Shown in pieces: positions 45,841 to 58,230 of a stretch of 64,000 nt of DNA. The notes beneath the pieces were generated by a model that did no database searches, was not told the DNA's origin, and worked only from the letters and a program-made list of their open reading frames with translations. The position numbers were made by a program, and so were the translations under genes. The stretch covers positions 7,932,501 through 7,996,500 of the forward strand of contig NC_092569.1 of the NCBI RefSeq assembly GCF_037975245.1. Reading direction: 5' to 3'. Position 1 is the first letter of the stretch. Each line of letters begins with the position of its first letter. Source of the DNA: Apostichopus japonicus (lineage: Eukaryota > Echinodermata > Holothuroidea > Aspidochirotida > Stichopodidae).

Positions 45841-46364
45841 GGTCCTCCATTCCGAATACAACATATGAACCATAAATGGCCACAAAGCTTAGATAATTAA
45901 TTATACTTTCTTGGTTTAAAATTTGCTCCAAACTAAGAGAGTATGCTTGCATTTAACTTTAAGAAACATACGTTTATTAATTTGTCATTAATTTCGTAAT
46001 TGCCACGCCTTTCAAGGAAAAAATACTAAGAATGTGAGCTATTGTCGTGATTACATTAAACAGACTCACATGCTAAATACTGAAAATTGTAAGATGTGTT
46101 CCATCGGCCTTTTATTATGCTACAGCAGTTTATTTTACCTGCAAAATCACAAACTAAATAATAAATCCATGTCTTATTTGCTTATTGCGTCATCAACTAG
46201 AAATCAATATTACGTTCAAAGTTAACTAAGAAAACGCTAATGGTGTGTATTGGCGACTTTTATGAAGTAGATGAGATGTCGATATTGGGCAACAATTCAC
46301 TACAACATAGTCACTACAACACAGAGCATGGAATTATTGTTATATTTAAGTGTGGAAACCTTAC

Positions 46365-46428
46365 CTTTATCTGCAAAACACAGTTGCAATAGACCACACA
46401 AGCAAAGGAAGAAAAACATCTTGTCCAT
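46365..46428 (-). CDS. Start exon with signal peptide, minus-strand modular gene
   Basis: Minus strand ATG at 46428-46426, then MDKMFFFLCLCGLLQLCFAD followed by K and a donor GTAAGG after phase 1. This is a textbook secretory signal: a short basic start, a hydrophobic core of F/L/C, and a likely cleavage site near CFA-D. Its phase matches the first SRCR exon at 42798-42932, about 3.4 kb downstream. The start is chosen because it is the first ATG of this frame and the only secretory-like exon upstream; a 5' untranslated exon may lie further right. That it belongs to the SRCR gene is inference. Confidence 0.75.
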
Positions 46429-47602
46429 AATTAAAATAGTAAATGCACGATCACGGCCAATATTACGCACGAATTCCAATTTGATTACATTCCTACCTAT
46501 CGAAGTATACAGTACTAATGATTACGAAACCTAACGGTTCTTTTAATAGAAATGTTCGTCGTATCAAGCACAACAGAAATTCACCGTATACTTTACACAG
46601 GACACACCCATGTACAGCTAGCAACACAGCTCATCCAACCAGCATATGTAATCATCTTGCGCGCGGGAAATGCATTAACAATCCTCTGACCTTATGGAGT
46701 TCGTTCCAAACCAACGCGTTGCAAGCATAATTTGCAATTCCCGATGCTAGCGTCTGAATAAAATATGACAGTATAGTGGGAGGCTAGCGCTCGTGTGAGG
46801 CCTTGTATATACAACAAAACTATCTATGAAGAGAGTAAAACATCAAATTATTGTCTAGTCATTTTTGTAACAAGTATTCCTACTGCTTGTGGTGAATGGT
46901 ATATAAGCAAGAAATTCGTAAGCCGCTCGGCAGTATAATTATGTAGACAGTCGGATATGATATCGCGACAATTCCTGTTGCACTAACCCAAAATCAACTC
47001 AGTAGGCCTATACCAAGAAAGTTATGAATTAGGATGGAGCCTTCGTTTACCCGACGAAATCTGATCTAAAGATTAAAAAGTGGGTTACTACCAATAATTA
47101 CCTATAGCGTTCCTCTATAACACATCATTGGCCCACACTTCATTACATTAATAATTTACAGAATGTTATTGTTTGATCATTACTTATAATTTTGGTTAAA
47201 AAGTTATGAAAACAAAAGTCAGACGCTTAGCAATGAGTCTGTAGATGATCGATGATCGACAAAATCGAGTCGTTGCTACTTTGTTTTCATTCGGTTATCA
47301 GTTTGATATAATCTAATGAATTTCATATGGATAAGGAAAACCATAGACCTGTCTACCCGGCTGTATATATTAAAGATGCTCATTAAAAATTGTTTCACTG
47401 TAAAGGCAGTTATAGCCTACATAATTGCTGTTGAAATGCCTTGCAAGGGCAAACAGAATACAACGTTTGGACATATAGGTTTTACCAAATTGTTCATTCA
47501 TAACTGGCAGAAAATACAGTTTGATAAAACTGGTTTGATCACCTGATAATATGACGTCATTGGGGTTACGAAACTCTTTGATGGGAATTTAAACAACTAG
47601 TG
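46429..47602. other. Presumed 5' flank of the modular gene; no promoter assigned
   Basis: If the signal-peptide exon is the first, this flank should hold the promoter. A minus-strand 'cttatatacc' lies near 46898-46907 but is not a convincing TATA box. No gene seen. Confidence 0.35.
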
Positions 47603-47610
47603 TGTGCACC

Positions 47611-48398
47611 CATGGGCGTCAGCAGGTTTCAGAAAGTGGGGGGGACACTATACTATCTAAGCGGAGCGCCACCATTGGTTGGCGCGTAGCGTACCAGAAA
47701 ATTTTGGGTACATAAGACCCCCTAGATCGCAGGAGACGGCCTTCCTGAGTCGTTTTTAGTTACATCAGAACCAGATCTGTGAGGAGAAATTTTGTCTCAC
47801 AAAACTAAATTCCGACAGAAAGTACTGGTAGAAAGATGCCGTTCTGACACCAAGGGAAACGAATTACACAGCGTCCATCTCAAACGAAATATTTTCGGTA
47901 GTTTGGTATCATATAATACCCTGCATACAGGCAGAATACTGTCTGTAGGGCCTAAAATATATGATATTACCTTCCTGGTGGGGTCTTCGACTTGTTTTCA
48001 AGTTGAAATGCGTCGTTTTCTCTGATTCACAGTGTAGGGCAAGGGGAATTCCATTTCTGACGAGAAGGGGTGCTTCCACAAAACACTCTAAAACATCGTT
48101 CAAACATCGCACAAACTTTTATCAGAGGTCTCGGACGAAGCGGGGAGGGTGAATATCGGAGGAAGGGGGATAAAGGGCCAAGCACTGTTCTAATTTCCAG
48201 TGCAATTTATTGATAATGATTCTTAAGTTAGATTCTACTTGAATCAGCTCAGCAATTGTGATAGAAAATCGCGCATATGCATGTGATTTTTTTAATAACT
48301 GCTCTGAAAAGTGGGGGGGACAAATGATATGATATCCCCTCCACTTTTGAAAGTGGGGGGGACATGTCCCCCCCGTCCCCCACCTGTTGACGCCCATG
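47611..48398. mobile_element. hAT-type element with perfect 8-bp duplication, 788 bp
   Basis: Ends CATGGGCGTCAGCAGG and (reverse complement of the right end) CATGGGCGTCAACAGG are flanked by identical TGTGCACC at 47603-47610 and 48399-48406. The left part has 'aagcggagcgccaccattgg' and 'ttggcgcgtagcgtac', shared with related elements at 9391, 49398 and 60659. The right part has 'gggggggacatgtccccccc', shared with the right end of 9391-10631. No transposase. Confidence 0.92.
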
Positions 48399-48596
48399 TG
48401 TGCACCTCACCCTACCCTTACACCGACAACTCCATTTTTGACGTTTCCATTTTCCCTCTCTCACTAATGTATCTATATAAATACTATATATGGTCTATCA
48501 TAACGCGTGTGTGTATGGACGCCTTAAACAATTGTACAATTGTGCTATATGGAACCAACTGTGGCTGGTCTTAAACTCGACCGAGTCGTCGGGGTA

Positions 48597-48851
48597 CATG
48601 ACGCATTTCGGGAAGGGGGCGACCGCCCCCCCCCCGAGCAAATTTTCTTTATGACATCGCTAGTAATTTCAAAATAGACAATGCTTAGATGCAACTTACA
48701 AGGCCTGGGAAGGGTCATTTCCAGCGATCTGGGAGGCATTTTCGGCCAAAATTTTTCTTGTACGCTTCGCGCCAACTCATGGTGGCGCTTCGCTTAGATA
48801 GTTTGCCCACAGGATTCGCCCCTCCCTTGGCAATTACTCGCTACACGCCTG
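48597..48851 (-). mobile_element. hAT-type MITE copy, about 255 bp
   Basis: Reverse-orientation copy of the family at 60659-60947: 'gacatcgctagtaatttcaa', 'gatgcaacttacaaggcctg', 'cagcgatctgggaggcattt', 'gcccctcccttggcaatta', right end 'cgctacacgcctg'. The left end is diverged and no clean target duplication is left, so it is older or truncated. Confidence 0.75.
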
Positions 48852-48952
48852 TTCGAATTTGTAAAGCAAAGAGCAGATATAATATCATATCAGTGAGCAT
48901 TGAAATGCATGTTCCACGATGAACAGCCTCAAAAACTGTCTATGTGTGTAGT

Positions 48953-49385
48953 TAAAGGCGTAGGAGCCCAATTGGATTTGGGGGCTGTAATGACTTGCCC
49001 GAAAAAAAAGACAAAATTTTTCGCGCGCCAAGCGCGCGTTCAACATATCAATGCCAATATCATATAAGCAAGCATCGGTCATTACAGTGCATGGCATCGT
49101 GTGCCGCACGGTCCGTGAAAGTTGCACAGTATACCGCTGGATGCTATGTAAACAACCAAATGTCTTATGTAGATGGAGAAAAATCATACAGATCCATTTA
49201 TGTCAAAACTCTCTTTTACAGTAGTAATGTCGGCCAAGCTTACAACTTTATTTTAATTACAAGGAGATCATTTTTAAGCTATTCATTGCTATTTATTTTT
49301 CTTTCAGTAGGTGCCCGAAAAAATGGGGAAAATTTGGTTGCGGGGGGGGGGGGCTGCAGCCACCGCCTCCTACGGGACCTACGCC
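48953..49385. mobile_element. Short element flanked by 12-bp direct repeats, 433 bp
   Basis: Identical TATGTGTGTAGT copies lie at 48941-48952 and 49386-49397. Between them the sequence has partial inverted ends (GGCGTAGGAGCCC near 48957 and 'gggacctacgcc' at 49374-49385) and GC-rich 'cgcgcgccaagcgcgcg'. A 12-bp duplication is unusual for a hAT MITE, and the inverted ends are offset by four bases on the left. Mechanism unassigned. It abuts another element at 49398. Confidence 0.6.
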
Positions 49386-49397
49386 TATGTGTGTAGT

Positions 49398-50065
49398 GTT
49401 CGGTTTCGATATACCTGATATCGGAAATATCTGCTATTTTTCATTTCCTTCAACCAAGTTTTATAAGAGCCATTATAAGAGGTTGCAATATTTCTACACC
49501 AATAAATTAACTGTGTCGAAAAATTTTCGAAAATTTCCTGACCAACATTCTTCATCATACTTTCCTCTACTCGTGCAACTTTGAGCTGTCTGTTAGGGGT
49601 TCAAGGAGGTTTTTTCTATATTGATTTCCATAGATTGAATTTTGTGCAACATTATGAATTGTTTTGAAGTGATTTTATTCACGAGAAATGTGAATTTTCA
49701 AATTCTGAACAAATAATGGGCTTAAAACCTTGAAAAGTGGGGCTTTCGGATATTGTGGGCCGTGACGTAGAATCACCCACAAAAGCAATGATCCATAGTA
49801 CATGCAATGAGGTCGAACATGATGTGTGACTGGTGACAATCTTCAAAAAGGTTATGGATGGAAAAAACTTTTGGGAAATACTTGGTTCTCAGGCAAAAGT
49901 GTACATCTGGTTGCTCATTTTCAAGCCTGAGAAGTGCTATTTCCGGTGATCTGGGGGGTATCAAAACCAGAAATTTCCTTGTACGCTGCGCGCCAACCGA
50001 TGGTGGCGCTCCGCTTAGATAGTAATTCGCGCCCCCCGGGTTAGAAAATCCTGGATACGCGCCTG
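49398..50065 (-). mobile_element. hAT-type element copy, right-terminal part
   Basis: Reverse-complement relative of 9443-10020: 'gaccaacattcttcatcata', 'aaataatgggcttaaaacct', 'gaggtcgaacatgatgtgtg', 'gcaaaagtgtacatctggtt', 'ggtggcgctccgcttagata'. The right end 'cctggatacgcgcctg' gives the family start CAGGCGCGTATCCAGG. The other end is lost, apparently where the 48953-49385 element and its duplication lie. Confidence 0.75.
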
Positions 50066-52060
50066 GTAATGTTGGCATTTTTCAAGTAAGGAACAATAGT
50101 TGGATGGAAAATTCCACAACTATTGTCCAAAGGGAAGCATATAAAGTTAAGAATAGTACCATATGCACCAACGGTTTTATTTCATGCCATCTCTTCCACA
50201 CCACCCATACTTTCCAACGTTAGGGCTGGTTATAGGCCACGCGACATTAAAAAAGGTCCGCGACACCGAAGGTCTTCCAGACGGAGCTCCACTAGACCGA
50301 AACTATTACTAGGCCCCGGGAGACTGAAACTATTACTTAATATAATAGTGGTAAGTCAGATATTACTACCAGTAAAATTACGTTTATAAAGCGTGTAATT
50401 AAATAGAATTTACAGCCATTCCTTTCATAGTGAATACCAGTTAATTGCACAAGGGGGCTGAGGGGCCTGCATTGATACTAGGCCTCCACCCGTGGCAAAA
50501 ACCAGAGGGGGTTGCAGGGGGCAAAAGCCCCCACTCTCAAAAGTCTTGCCACCCCCTCACGCCTGCTACCCCAAATGAAATTTTAGAATACAACATAACT
50601 AAATAGGGGGATCGAGCAAACCCGAATCTGATTAATATTCTCAAAATGCAAAATATGCTGATTGGCTTTCTGGGGAGAGGAGTGGTGTATACAGGGTCTA
50701 GTGACATGGTGGGGGGGGAGTGGGTAGGGTGGGGGGAAAACTCATGCCTATGGAAGAATTTCACTTAAGGGAGGGGGGCATGATGTTTTTTGCTGAAATT
50801 TCCAAACCATAGGTCTACGCTAAGGGTATTTCTCAAAAAATACGTCACATTGCCATAACAAGAAACATTTTTGTGTGTATGTGCTACAAATTGTACAAAT
50901 TTTAGGAAATTAGACGTTTTGTTTATTATGAGGAAATTGTGTCAACTGTTACGGGCTAGAAGTTAAAAGTCTACCCCTAATTAAGCCTGATAGTAAAATA
51001 GGATAATAATGACAGTATACGCTATAACAAGGGAACATGTTGCGGTTCTCGGTTCTATAAGGAGTCACAATTCTTTAGACTGCTCGAATTTCAAATATAT
51101 GTTTTTGTAATATAATGTGAAAATGTTAAAAAAGTGTTTTAATCGACCATTTTTCCTTAACTGCTTCAGATTTTAGTGGGGGGGGGGGGGTGTCCAGCAG
51201 TGAAAAATTTGGTTGTTAAGGTTTAGGTCTTCTTATTACCTGCTTTTCTTTTTATCAAAAAGACAAATTTTGATACTTTTCAGATGAGTGGGTAAATACA
51301 TGCAATTTTTCCGCAAAATTTTTAGTTCAAACAGTTTTTTCTTTTTTTTTGGCTTTCTTGTTGTTGTTCTAGAATCTGCACGCAATCATAAAATGGTGTC
51401 ATTTCAGACTCCGATTACTTGGCTTGGACCTTCAGTCTGGCCGGGCTATTGAAAGACCATCCATAGACCATCAGCCTCCCAGACCACTAGTTCGCGGAAA
51501 TTCGGGCTCTCTGACTTTCGGTCACATGGAATTTACCATTAGGGCTGACCTAAAGTTCTCATTGCTGGGCACTTGATGTTACGCAATTTTGCAGTCAATG
51601 ACTTTGAGAGCAATGTTAGTGTGTTGTTTTGAATGGAGCAAAACTTTGTGCATATTGAGAACATGAGGCCTGTCTTGACACTAACCATGTGATTTTACAT
51701 GCTGGACACTAATGATAATGTGAGTAATACGTGGGACCCGGAAATTATCAGCGTATTCGAAGATGTTATAACTTCTATTCAGACTAAAAAGGTACCAGTA
51801 TCGGGTTCCTGTCCAAGAATGGATGTACACTCTGAAATGTGAATGGTCAATCAGTTTGCTACTCAATGCTTCACTTGCCACGAAGTCCGACTTTCTATAC
51901 TATTATACTCACGTTCATGACGTTCTAGTTACGTAACTATGTGCGGCCATTCCCCCATACTTATCCAGCTTTTGTTGAATGTACAAACATAACACCATAC
52001 TTACCCCTAGTAAAAGCAGGAAAACTACGTTTACTACACTGAACGTTGGCCTTTCGGTAA
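50066..52060. other. No gene seen; non-coding DNA with G-tracts
   Basis: Includes a G/C-rich patch at 50450-50570 with 'agggggttgcagggggcaaaa', reminiscent of MITE ends, and a run of 13 G at 51178-51190. No exon supported. Confidence 0.4.
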
Positions 52061-52310
52061 ATGCAGCCAGCCAATGAATCGTTGCAAACTGTTGCTGATG
52101 CAGTTGGAAGAGCACTTTCGAGGGCAAGGGAACAACTACAACACGTTGTACCATCAAGCAGTGATACTACTACTAGTAGTAGTACCACAAGGCATGTTAC
52201 CCATGGATGTAAACATTTCCCCCAGACTAACCACTTCTCAGCACAGGGATGACGTTGGTGTTGTCGAAACAACAGATCTGTCCACACATCAGGTACGCCT
52301 ATTTTATATT
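52061..52310 (+). pseudogene. Unrecognised N-terminus-like coding stretch with frame change
   Basis: From 52061 the frame reads MQPANESLQTVADAVGRALS, RAREQLQHVVPSSSDTTTSS, then stops at 52252. The adjacent frame continues QHRDDVGVVETTDLSTHQ up to a GTACGC donor-like site near 52291. An N-terminal helix with 'ESL..VA.AVG.ALS.AR..LQ' followed by a Ser/Thr run looks like the start of multi-copy invertebrate proteins associated with mobile DNA. I cannot name the family. A frame change within or after the Ser/Thr run makes it probably defective. Confidence 0.35.
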
Positions 52311-52322
52311 TCAAGTTGCTGA

Positions 52323-54059
52323 GAAATATTCTAAACTAATTGGCTAGTCCCACTAAGGCATAAGTACAGGACTAGGCCCTCATGTTTTTCGGAAACACTA
52401 TATGAATACTAATTAGGCCTAGGCATGAGAGGCAAACACAATTTGGGTGTGAGAAGGAAACATGTTGGTAAGAAATTGGTAACCCGTAGACAGCAACGGT
52501 ACCTGAAATCTGATGGTGGGGCCTATCATTTGGACTTAAATTTGGGAGGGGGAACAAAGGGGGGGGGGACAAATGATGTAATATGATGTTATGCATTCCT
52601 ATGTTTACTTAGATTAATGATTTTGTGATGTGCATTGTATTCAGGGGGCAAGAAATTTTATTGCCACCTCCTGTCAGCCTTACGTTTTTGCTTAAGTTGT
52701 GTGGTATTTCAGAATTTGGATAAATTTGTGAACTACTTAGCCAGAAATTTGAAGAAAGACAGTCAGCAAAACAAAATTCAATGAAGGTATTCTGTATGAC
52801 TGTAAAACAACAACTCACAAAAAGTTAAATTGGCAAGCAGCTAGAGATATTCAGCTACATAAAATAGATCCATGAATGGATCTTTCATGTACTAGAAACC
52901 AACAGAGGGATCAAGGGAGTGATATACTTCTTACCTGTGGTGATCATGTTATGAATGACGCCCATTATATAGTCAAGATCATTAATACTCAAAACATCTT
53001 GGAAATGAGTTGGTTATTGTATAAACTTTCTTTTCATACAACAACTTACTAATCGATCCCAACAACAGCAAGTTTATGTTTTAGCAATGAAATATGATCC
53101 CTTCAAAGGAGAGAATATGGCATGCATTGGTGCAACACACTTGCAGCTATGCTATTTGTAATGGGGTATATTGTTTGGAAGTGAATGGACTAGGTATAAA
53201 TTTTGGTTTTTATAACAATTGTATCTTTATCATTCACAATGGCATATATGAGTGTGTATGTGGGTTTACTTTATGTGTGATGCAAATGTATACAACAAGG
53301 GGGAAGGGGGGTGCTTAAAAGACAAATTTGCCCCTTTTGCAAAAAAAATGTGTCCCTTTTGCAAAAAAAAAGGGTTCCTCTTAGCACTGCAAAATAGAAG
53401 TAGCAGGGCAATTTTTAATTCTAGAAGGGAACACTTTCTATGTCCACCCTCCACTAACTTTGACAAAGGTTCTTTCCCGAACGGTATGATCCCTAGCTTA
53501 TGAACAGGAGTTTTAATGATAAGAACCTGGATGATTCTCATCTTCATGCGTGGATCGATTAAATTGTGATTAAATTGGGCTAAGCTCATATGATATATAA
53601 AGACTGAGAGAGGCATAACCATGGACAGATGTTACATTTGGTATTTGTCATAGTGAGTACAAAAACTTAGTTTGTGAGAGTTAAAAGGTCATTTAAGGTC
53701 AGCAGAGTAAGATTTGTAACAACCTTGTAAATATGGTACATATCTCAGGAAGTCTAGTAAGTTGACACAGCAGGTCAGTGTATAGTTACAATATGCTGCA
53801 TATTGTGTAAATACAGTACACAATGTTTATTTGTCTGTACCTCTCACAATGCATCTGACAGAAAAACCATCAATAAGTCATAAAAATATCTTTGCCTTCC
53901 ATCATTCCTCTTGAAATTCATATTCTGATAGGTTAAACACCCACCTGAAATAAATTTAACAAACTTTTAGCCTACAGTTCAACTGAAACCTTATTAATAG
54001 AATACATTACATCTTATAGATTCCTTTCATGATTTTCCAACTCCAAAAAATTGTATAGA
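52323..54059. other. No gene seen; non-coding DNA
   Basis: Contains G-runs (52559-52568) and A-runs (53341-53375). The frame at 53266-53622 (minus) crosses these and is not supported. Confidence 0.4.
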
Positions 54060-54290
54060 GAAATGTTCATACTGTCAGTATGAGTGCTTTGAAGCATGAT
54101 ATGAGAGGACAGTATAGCGTGGTGCTACCATTAGAATCAGATTAAGATGAGGAACTGTTCATACAGCTAGTATGAGTGCTTTTAAGCATGATATTAAAAT
54201 ACAGTATAGAGTGGTAACTAGCATTAGAATCAGATAAAAATGAGGAACTGTTCATACTGTCAGTATGTCATGACAGGTCAGTATAGGGTG
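54060..54290. repeat. Tandem repeat, three units of about 90 bp
   Basis: Units start near 54063, 54157 and 54248 with '(a)ctgttcatac(t/a)g(t/c)(c/t)agtatg', then 'agtgcttt(g/t)aagcatgatat', 'acagtata(g)(c/a)g(t)ggt' and 'attagaatcagat'. The third is shortened. Non-coding. Confidence 0.85.
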
Positions 54291-54299
54291 GTATTACTA

Positions 54300-55609
54300 A
54301 CTTGCAAAGTATCCCAACTGACTGACAAATGAAATGATACACTGGGATTGCTAATATTGGCCATATGTTGCATTTATTTCATCTTTCATTTTGGATACAT
54401 TTACTGTTTCACTAATTTGACTATGTTTTGGGGAAAACTGATTTGCATGTTGTCATTATCCCATGATGTAATTGTTTTAAACTTATTTATGCCACAATTC
54501 TAAACTTGAACAGTAAACTTATTACCCTTAAACATTTGACTTGTGAATATAAACCATTCTTATTATTGCATTGTCTTCCTCCACTCAACAGGAAATGCTA
54601 ATTACAGCTTTCAGAAACTTTAGATTATGCAACTTGGCTGCAAATCAAACGAAAAGACCCTTTACTGCAGTCAAATTTTTTTTTTTTTGGGGGGGGGGGG
54701 GGCTTGGACACTTTGACATAGCATTACTTAATAATTTGTCTTACTTTCATCCAAACTGTTGACTTTAATGTAAGCTTCAGTCCACAAACAAGCGGATGTC
54801 TTCTGAGGTTGAGGGCCATTTACATACATTGGTTCACCCAGCTGTATCAAAAAATTAATTTGGTACATAAAAACCACAACCTACAAAAACAGATACATGT
54901 ATTGCTCTAAAAACCAAATCTTACCTTCTTACTTTAAAATGTATAAAATGTTTCACAAAGGTCAAAATCTAAAATTGCAATATATCCAGTTTCCTTTGGA
55001 AGTTAAACATGCTTTCATATATTTTCATCCCTACATTCCTAAGAAGCATTCCTTTACCATCCCAAATTTATTTGATGTAAAACCTACCCCCACCCACTCT
55101 CCCCTATCAAAAGTGAAATACTTAACAATTAAATGCTTTGGATATTTTCAAATGTCTGTGCTTCTCTTTAAACCTGCTGTTCCTCTATCTTCTCTTAAAC
55201 TGGAAAATATTTCTTCTTCCTCCTGTTTTTGTAAATGAGGCATAATTTTTTTTATACTTTGTTATCTCCAAGTACTAGAAAAAAAACATATGGTGTACAG
55301 TAAAAAGAAAATGTTTACTAGCTGCCATCTCATATTCTCACCTTGATTCTATCAGCTACACTTCCGCTATTAGACCAGGCGATCACAGACCCATTGTTTG
55401 AAGATGATAACATCACCTTACCTTCCTGCCTGAAATTATGATACCAAAATCAGTAAAAGAAGAGTAAAAGATGAGTACAATTATGAGCAAACGATTAGTA
55501 AAGATGAGTAACATTATTAGTAAACCAGAATGGAAACATTTCATGGTTCCTTGCTGCTCATTGATTTGATTAAAAGGGAACACTCCTAGTGAGTAATGAT
55601 GAAGCATTC
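54300..55609. other. No gene seen; non-coding DNA
   Basis: Has a T12-G14 compound run at 54677-54702. The open frame at 54897-55238 is AT-rich and has no motif. Confidence 0.4.
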
Positions 55610-55617
55610 CCTTAAGT

Positions 55618-55760
55618 CAGTGGCGGAGCTAGGGGTATTGGTCAGGAGGGGCGAGAATGGTCTGTAGGGGCGCCATCGACACTATCAGAGCTATATACAG
55701 CTCTGGACACTATCTAAGTGTCCCCCCTCCCGCCCTGACTGTATGGACGCTCAGCCACTG
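55618..55760. mobile_element. hAT-type MITE with perfect 8-bp duplication, 143 bp
   Basis: Flanked by identical CCTTAAGT at 55610-55617 and 55761-55768. Ends CAGTGGCGGAGCTAGG and, as reverse complement, CAGTGGCTGAGCGTCC share the terminal 12 bases with one mismatch. The interior holds 'ggcgccatcgacactatcag' and 'cccccctcccgccctgac'. No coding capacity. Confidence 0.9.
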
Positions 55761-55809
55761 CCTTAAGTTATGTGTACAAACTGTTGTTACCAAAATAATA
55801 CTAGCCAGG

Positions 55810-56530
55810 GCCCTTCATAAATATGCATGAACCATTTGTAGCACACATCAGCATGTGTCTGCTATATACAAATATCACTTATCCAATTTTGAAGATCAAA
55901 TTGTTTTTTCTCACATTATCAACTGCAATTTGAAATATAATCCCTCACCCAGTAAATCATCATTAGTCATAAAAACAATTAGGTTCACCTACTCACTAAA
56001 TATGTTATCAATTGCAACAAACAATGCCATGTGTAGGCTACATACCAGTAACACACTCAGGTTTAGGAAACTGTTACTTATCATTGTCCAGTTATTGCAA
56101 TTTCAAGATTTTGACGTTTGACCTCATTAAAATTCATTATATGAGCACAAAATTTATAGGGTTCATCTTAACACTCTGGCCCACCCACCTACAAAGTATG
56201 TTAGTGATCATTCATTCCCTTGTCTAGTTATTGTGCATACAACCTTCTGTTGCTAAAATAACACTCAGTCCCACCTTCTCATAAATATGCATGATATCAA
56301 TTGCAAGACATCAGCATGTTAAGGTTGTCTACCAATATCACCATGCCAATTTTGAAGAAACTCCAACTTGTGGTTGCCAAGTTATTGCAATTTGAAGATT
56401 TTCACGTTGCCCCTGTGACCTCATATTCATGATATGAACAACACAAGCAATGGGGTATATCATCTCATTATAGACCACCCACCCACCAAGTATGGCATTG
56501 ATAATTTATTCCCTTGCTGAGTTATTGTGC
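55810..56530. repeat. Diverged tandem repeat, two units of about 450 bp
   Basis: Unit one (about 55810-56240) and unit two (about 56250-56530) share 'ataaatatgcatga', 'catcagcatgt', 'ccaattttgaaga', 'tattgcaatttgaagattt', 'gacctcat', 'cccacccacctacaaagtat' and 'ttattcccttg...agttattgtgcat' in the same order. Same sequence class as 31330-32770. Non-coding. Confidence 0.7.
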
Positions 56531-58230
56531 ATAGCATAGAACAAGTGTCACACACACGCCTGCGTGACACAACGGTTCCTTTGCTTTCAGCAAGGAACCA
56601 AAAATAAGTAAACTGAACAGAAACAGATGGACATAAACATGTTAATTTTAAACTGTGTAAAGGATTTCTTTTAAGTGAATGCACAAAATGTGCATTTCTC
56701 TGGAAATCCCCTTATTTCCAACTTTTTTAGTTTGTATCAAATGATGGTGGATGGTGTGCACTTCGATAACATTGTATGCAAGGCTACCATGGTTGGCCTT
56801 GGACCTACTCATTGGCTAACTTGATTATAAGCATACTACTGGCATACCATGTAATTATTTAGTTCAATCACAAGTGATCTAAAAATTAACTTTCGTTGCA
56901 AACTCACAGGGTCTACATGAAACCCATTTTATTTTATAAGCAATATATATTATATTCCAAAACCAATTGTTCCCAAGCGACAATATTTTTTATGGCAAAA
57001 TGGCCACCATTTCCCCATACATAGTCTGTACAAAATAGAAAATGTCATAAGTACCATAAACTTGATCACAAGGAGAATCTGCATTCATGTTGAGGTTCGG
57101 CAAGCTCTTTTAAACATATGTACAATTAAAACAGGTTTTGATTCTATCCAAGGTCATAAAGTACTAAAAATGAATAGAGCGCGCTGTCCATTACAGTAGA
57201 TCGAACCTTACATACGGCTATGCAAAAAATTATCATGAAAATACTTTGCGATGGATATAATTCATGGACAACATGTCATAACTTGTGGTCATTTGCCAAA
57301 CATTCTCCCCAGACCTATCCAATGCACTGTGCACTTCTCATACATATGTAACTGGACATGGATATATTAAAAGTTCTTTGAACTCCTGCCACTCTCCAAA
57401 ATTTTGGAGATTAAACCCCACCTTGATTTGAGACAACTTTAATTGAAAATGTTGAGGCAAATTTAAACGATAGGGAAGGTGTGGGACAGGGTGGGGTGGT
57501 GTAAGGAGGGGACATATGTAGAAATCTAGTTTATGAATGAGGAAAGCATAATGCCAAAGTATAATGTGATGAAGGAAAGAAAGGTATGTTAGTCTTAGTT
57601 CTGCATTATATTATAATTGCAAAAGATATTTTTTCCGGAAATTGATTGAAGCATTTGTTTGTAGAATCATTTTAAAAAGAACCATTGCCTTATGAATAAA
57701 GAGTGTATTAACCTAATACAGGCATTCAGCATATTTGATCATTGGCATACATGTATGAACACTGACAGTATTGTAGTTACAATACTTGAACAACACATTC
57801 AACATGCACTGAGTTATGTGGTGCAACGATTATGAATTTGATAAAAACATTCAGAGAGTCAAATGACTTAGAGATTCCTTGGAAAACAAGATTTTAAACT
57901 AACATCACTGTTGACTTAAAGAGAGAAGTAATTTAGTGTGCCTAAATAACTGTTACTACTTAAAATATTATGTTCACAAGCCAATGCATCACAGGCACAC
58001 ACTATATCACCAGTGCATAAATTCACTTTTAGCATGATTGTCACACTGAAGTAACAAGTAAAAGCAATAACTATATCCAGTATGTATACATTTTCATACA
58101 ACAGGTATCTATGAAGTACATTGTGCATGTTCATGAAAAATTGCCCAAATTTAGATATAACAATTTTTCATCATGTAATCTCTCATGCAGGATTGACAGG
58201 TCTTGAATAATACAACTAAGCAGTTAATAC
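56531..58230. other. No gene seen; non-coding DNA
   Basis: AT-rich sequence left of the decayed multi-copy gene. The minus-strand frames at 56460-56684 and 57916-58134 have no motif. Confidence 0.45.

Larger units (their letters stand above)
42933..46364 (-). other. Inferred first intron, with MITE and SINE insertions
   Basis: Between the signal-peptide exon and the first SRCR exon. It holds a hAT MITE (43389-43604) and a tRNA-derived SINE (45580-45840); otherwise AT-rich with no exon seen. The plus-strand frames at 43710-44172 have no motif. Confidence 0.55.

Noticed and set aside
46891-46910. TATA box for the signal-peptide exon
   Set aside because: The 'tatataag' word is in plus-strand orientation, and its minus-strand reading is not a consensus; it is also about 470 bp from the start codon with no other promoter evidence.
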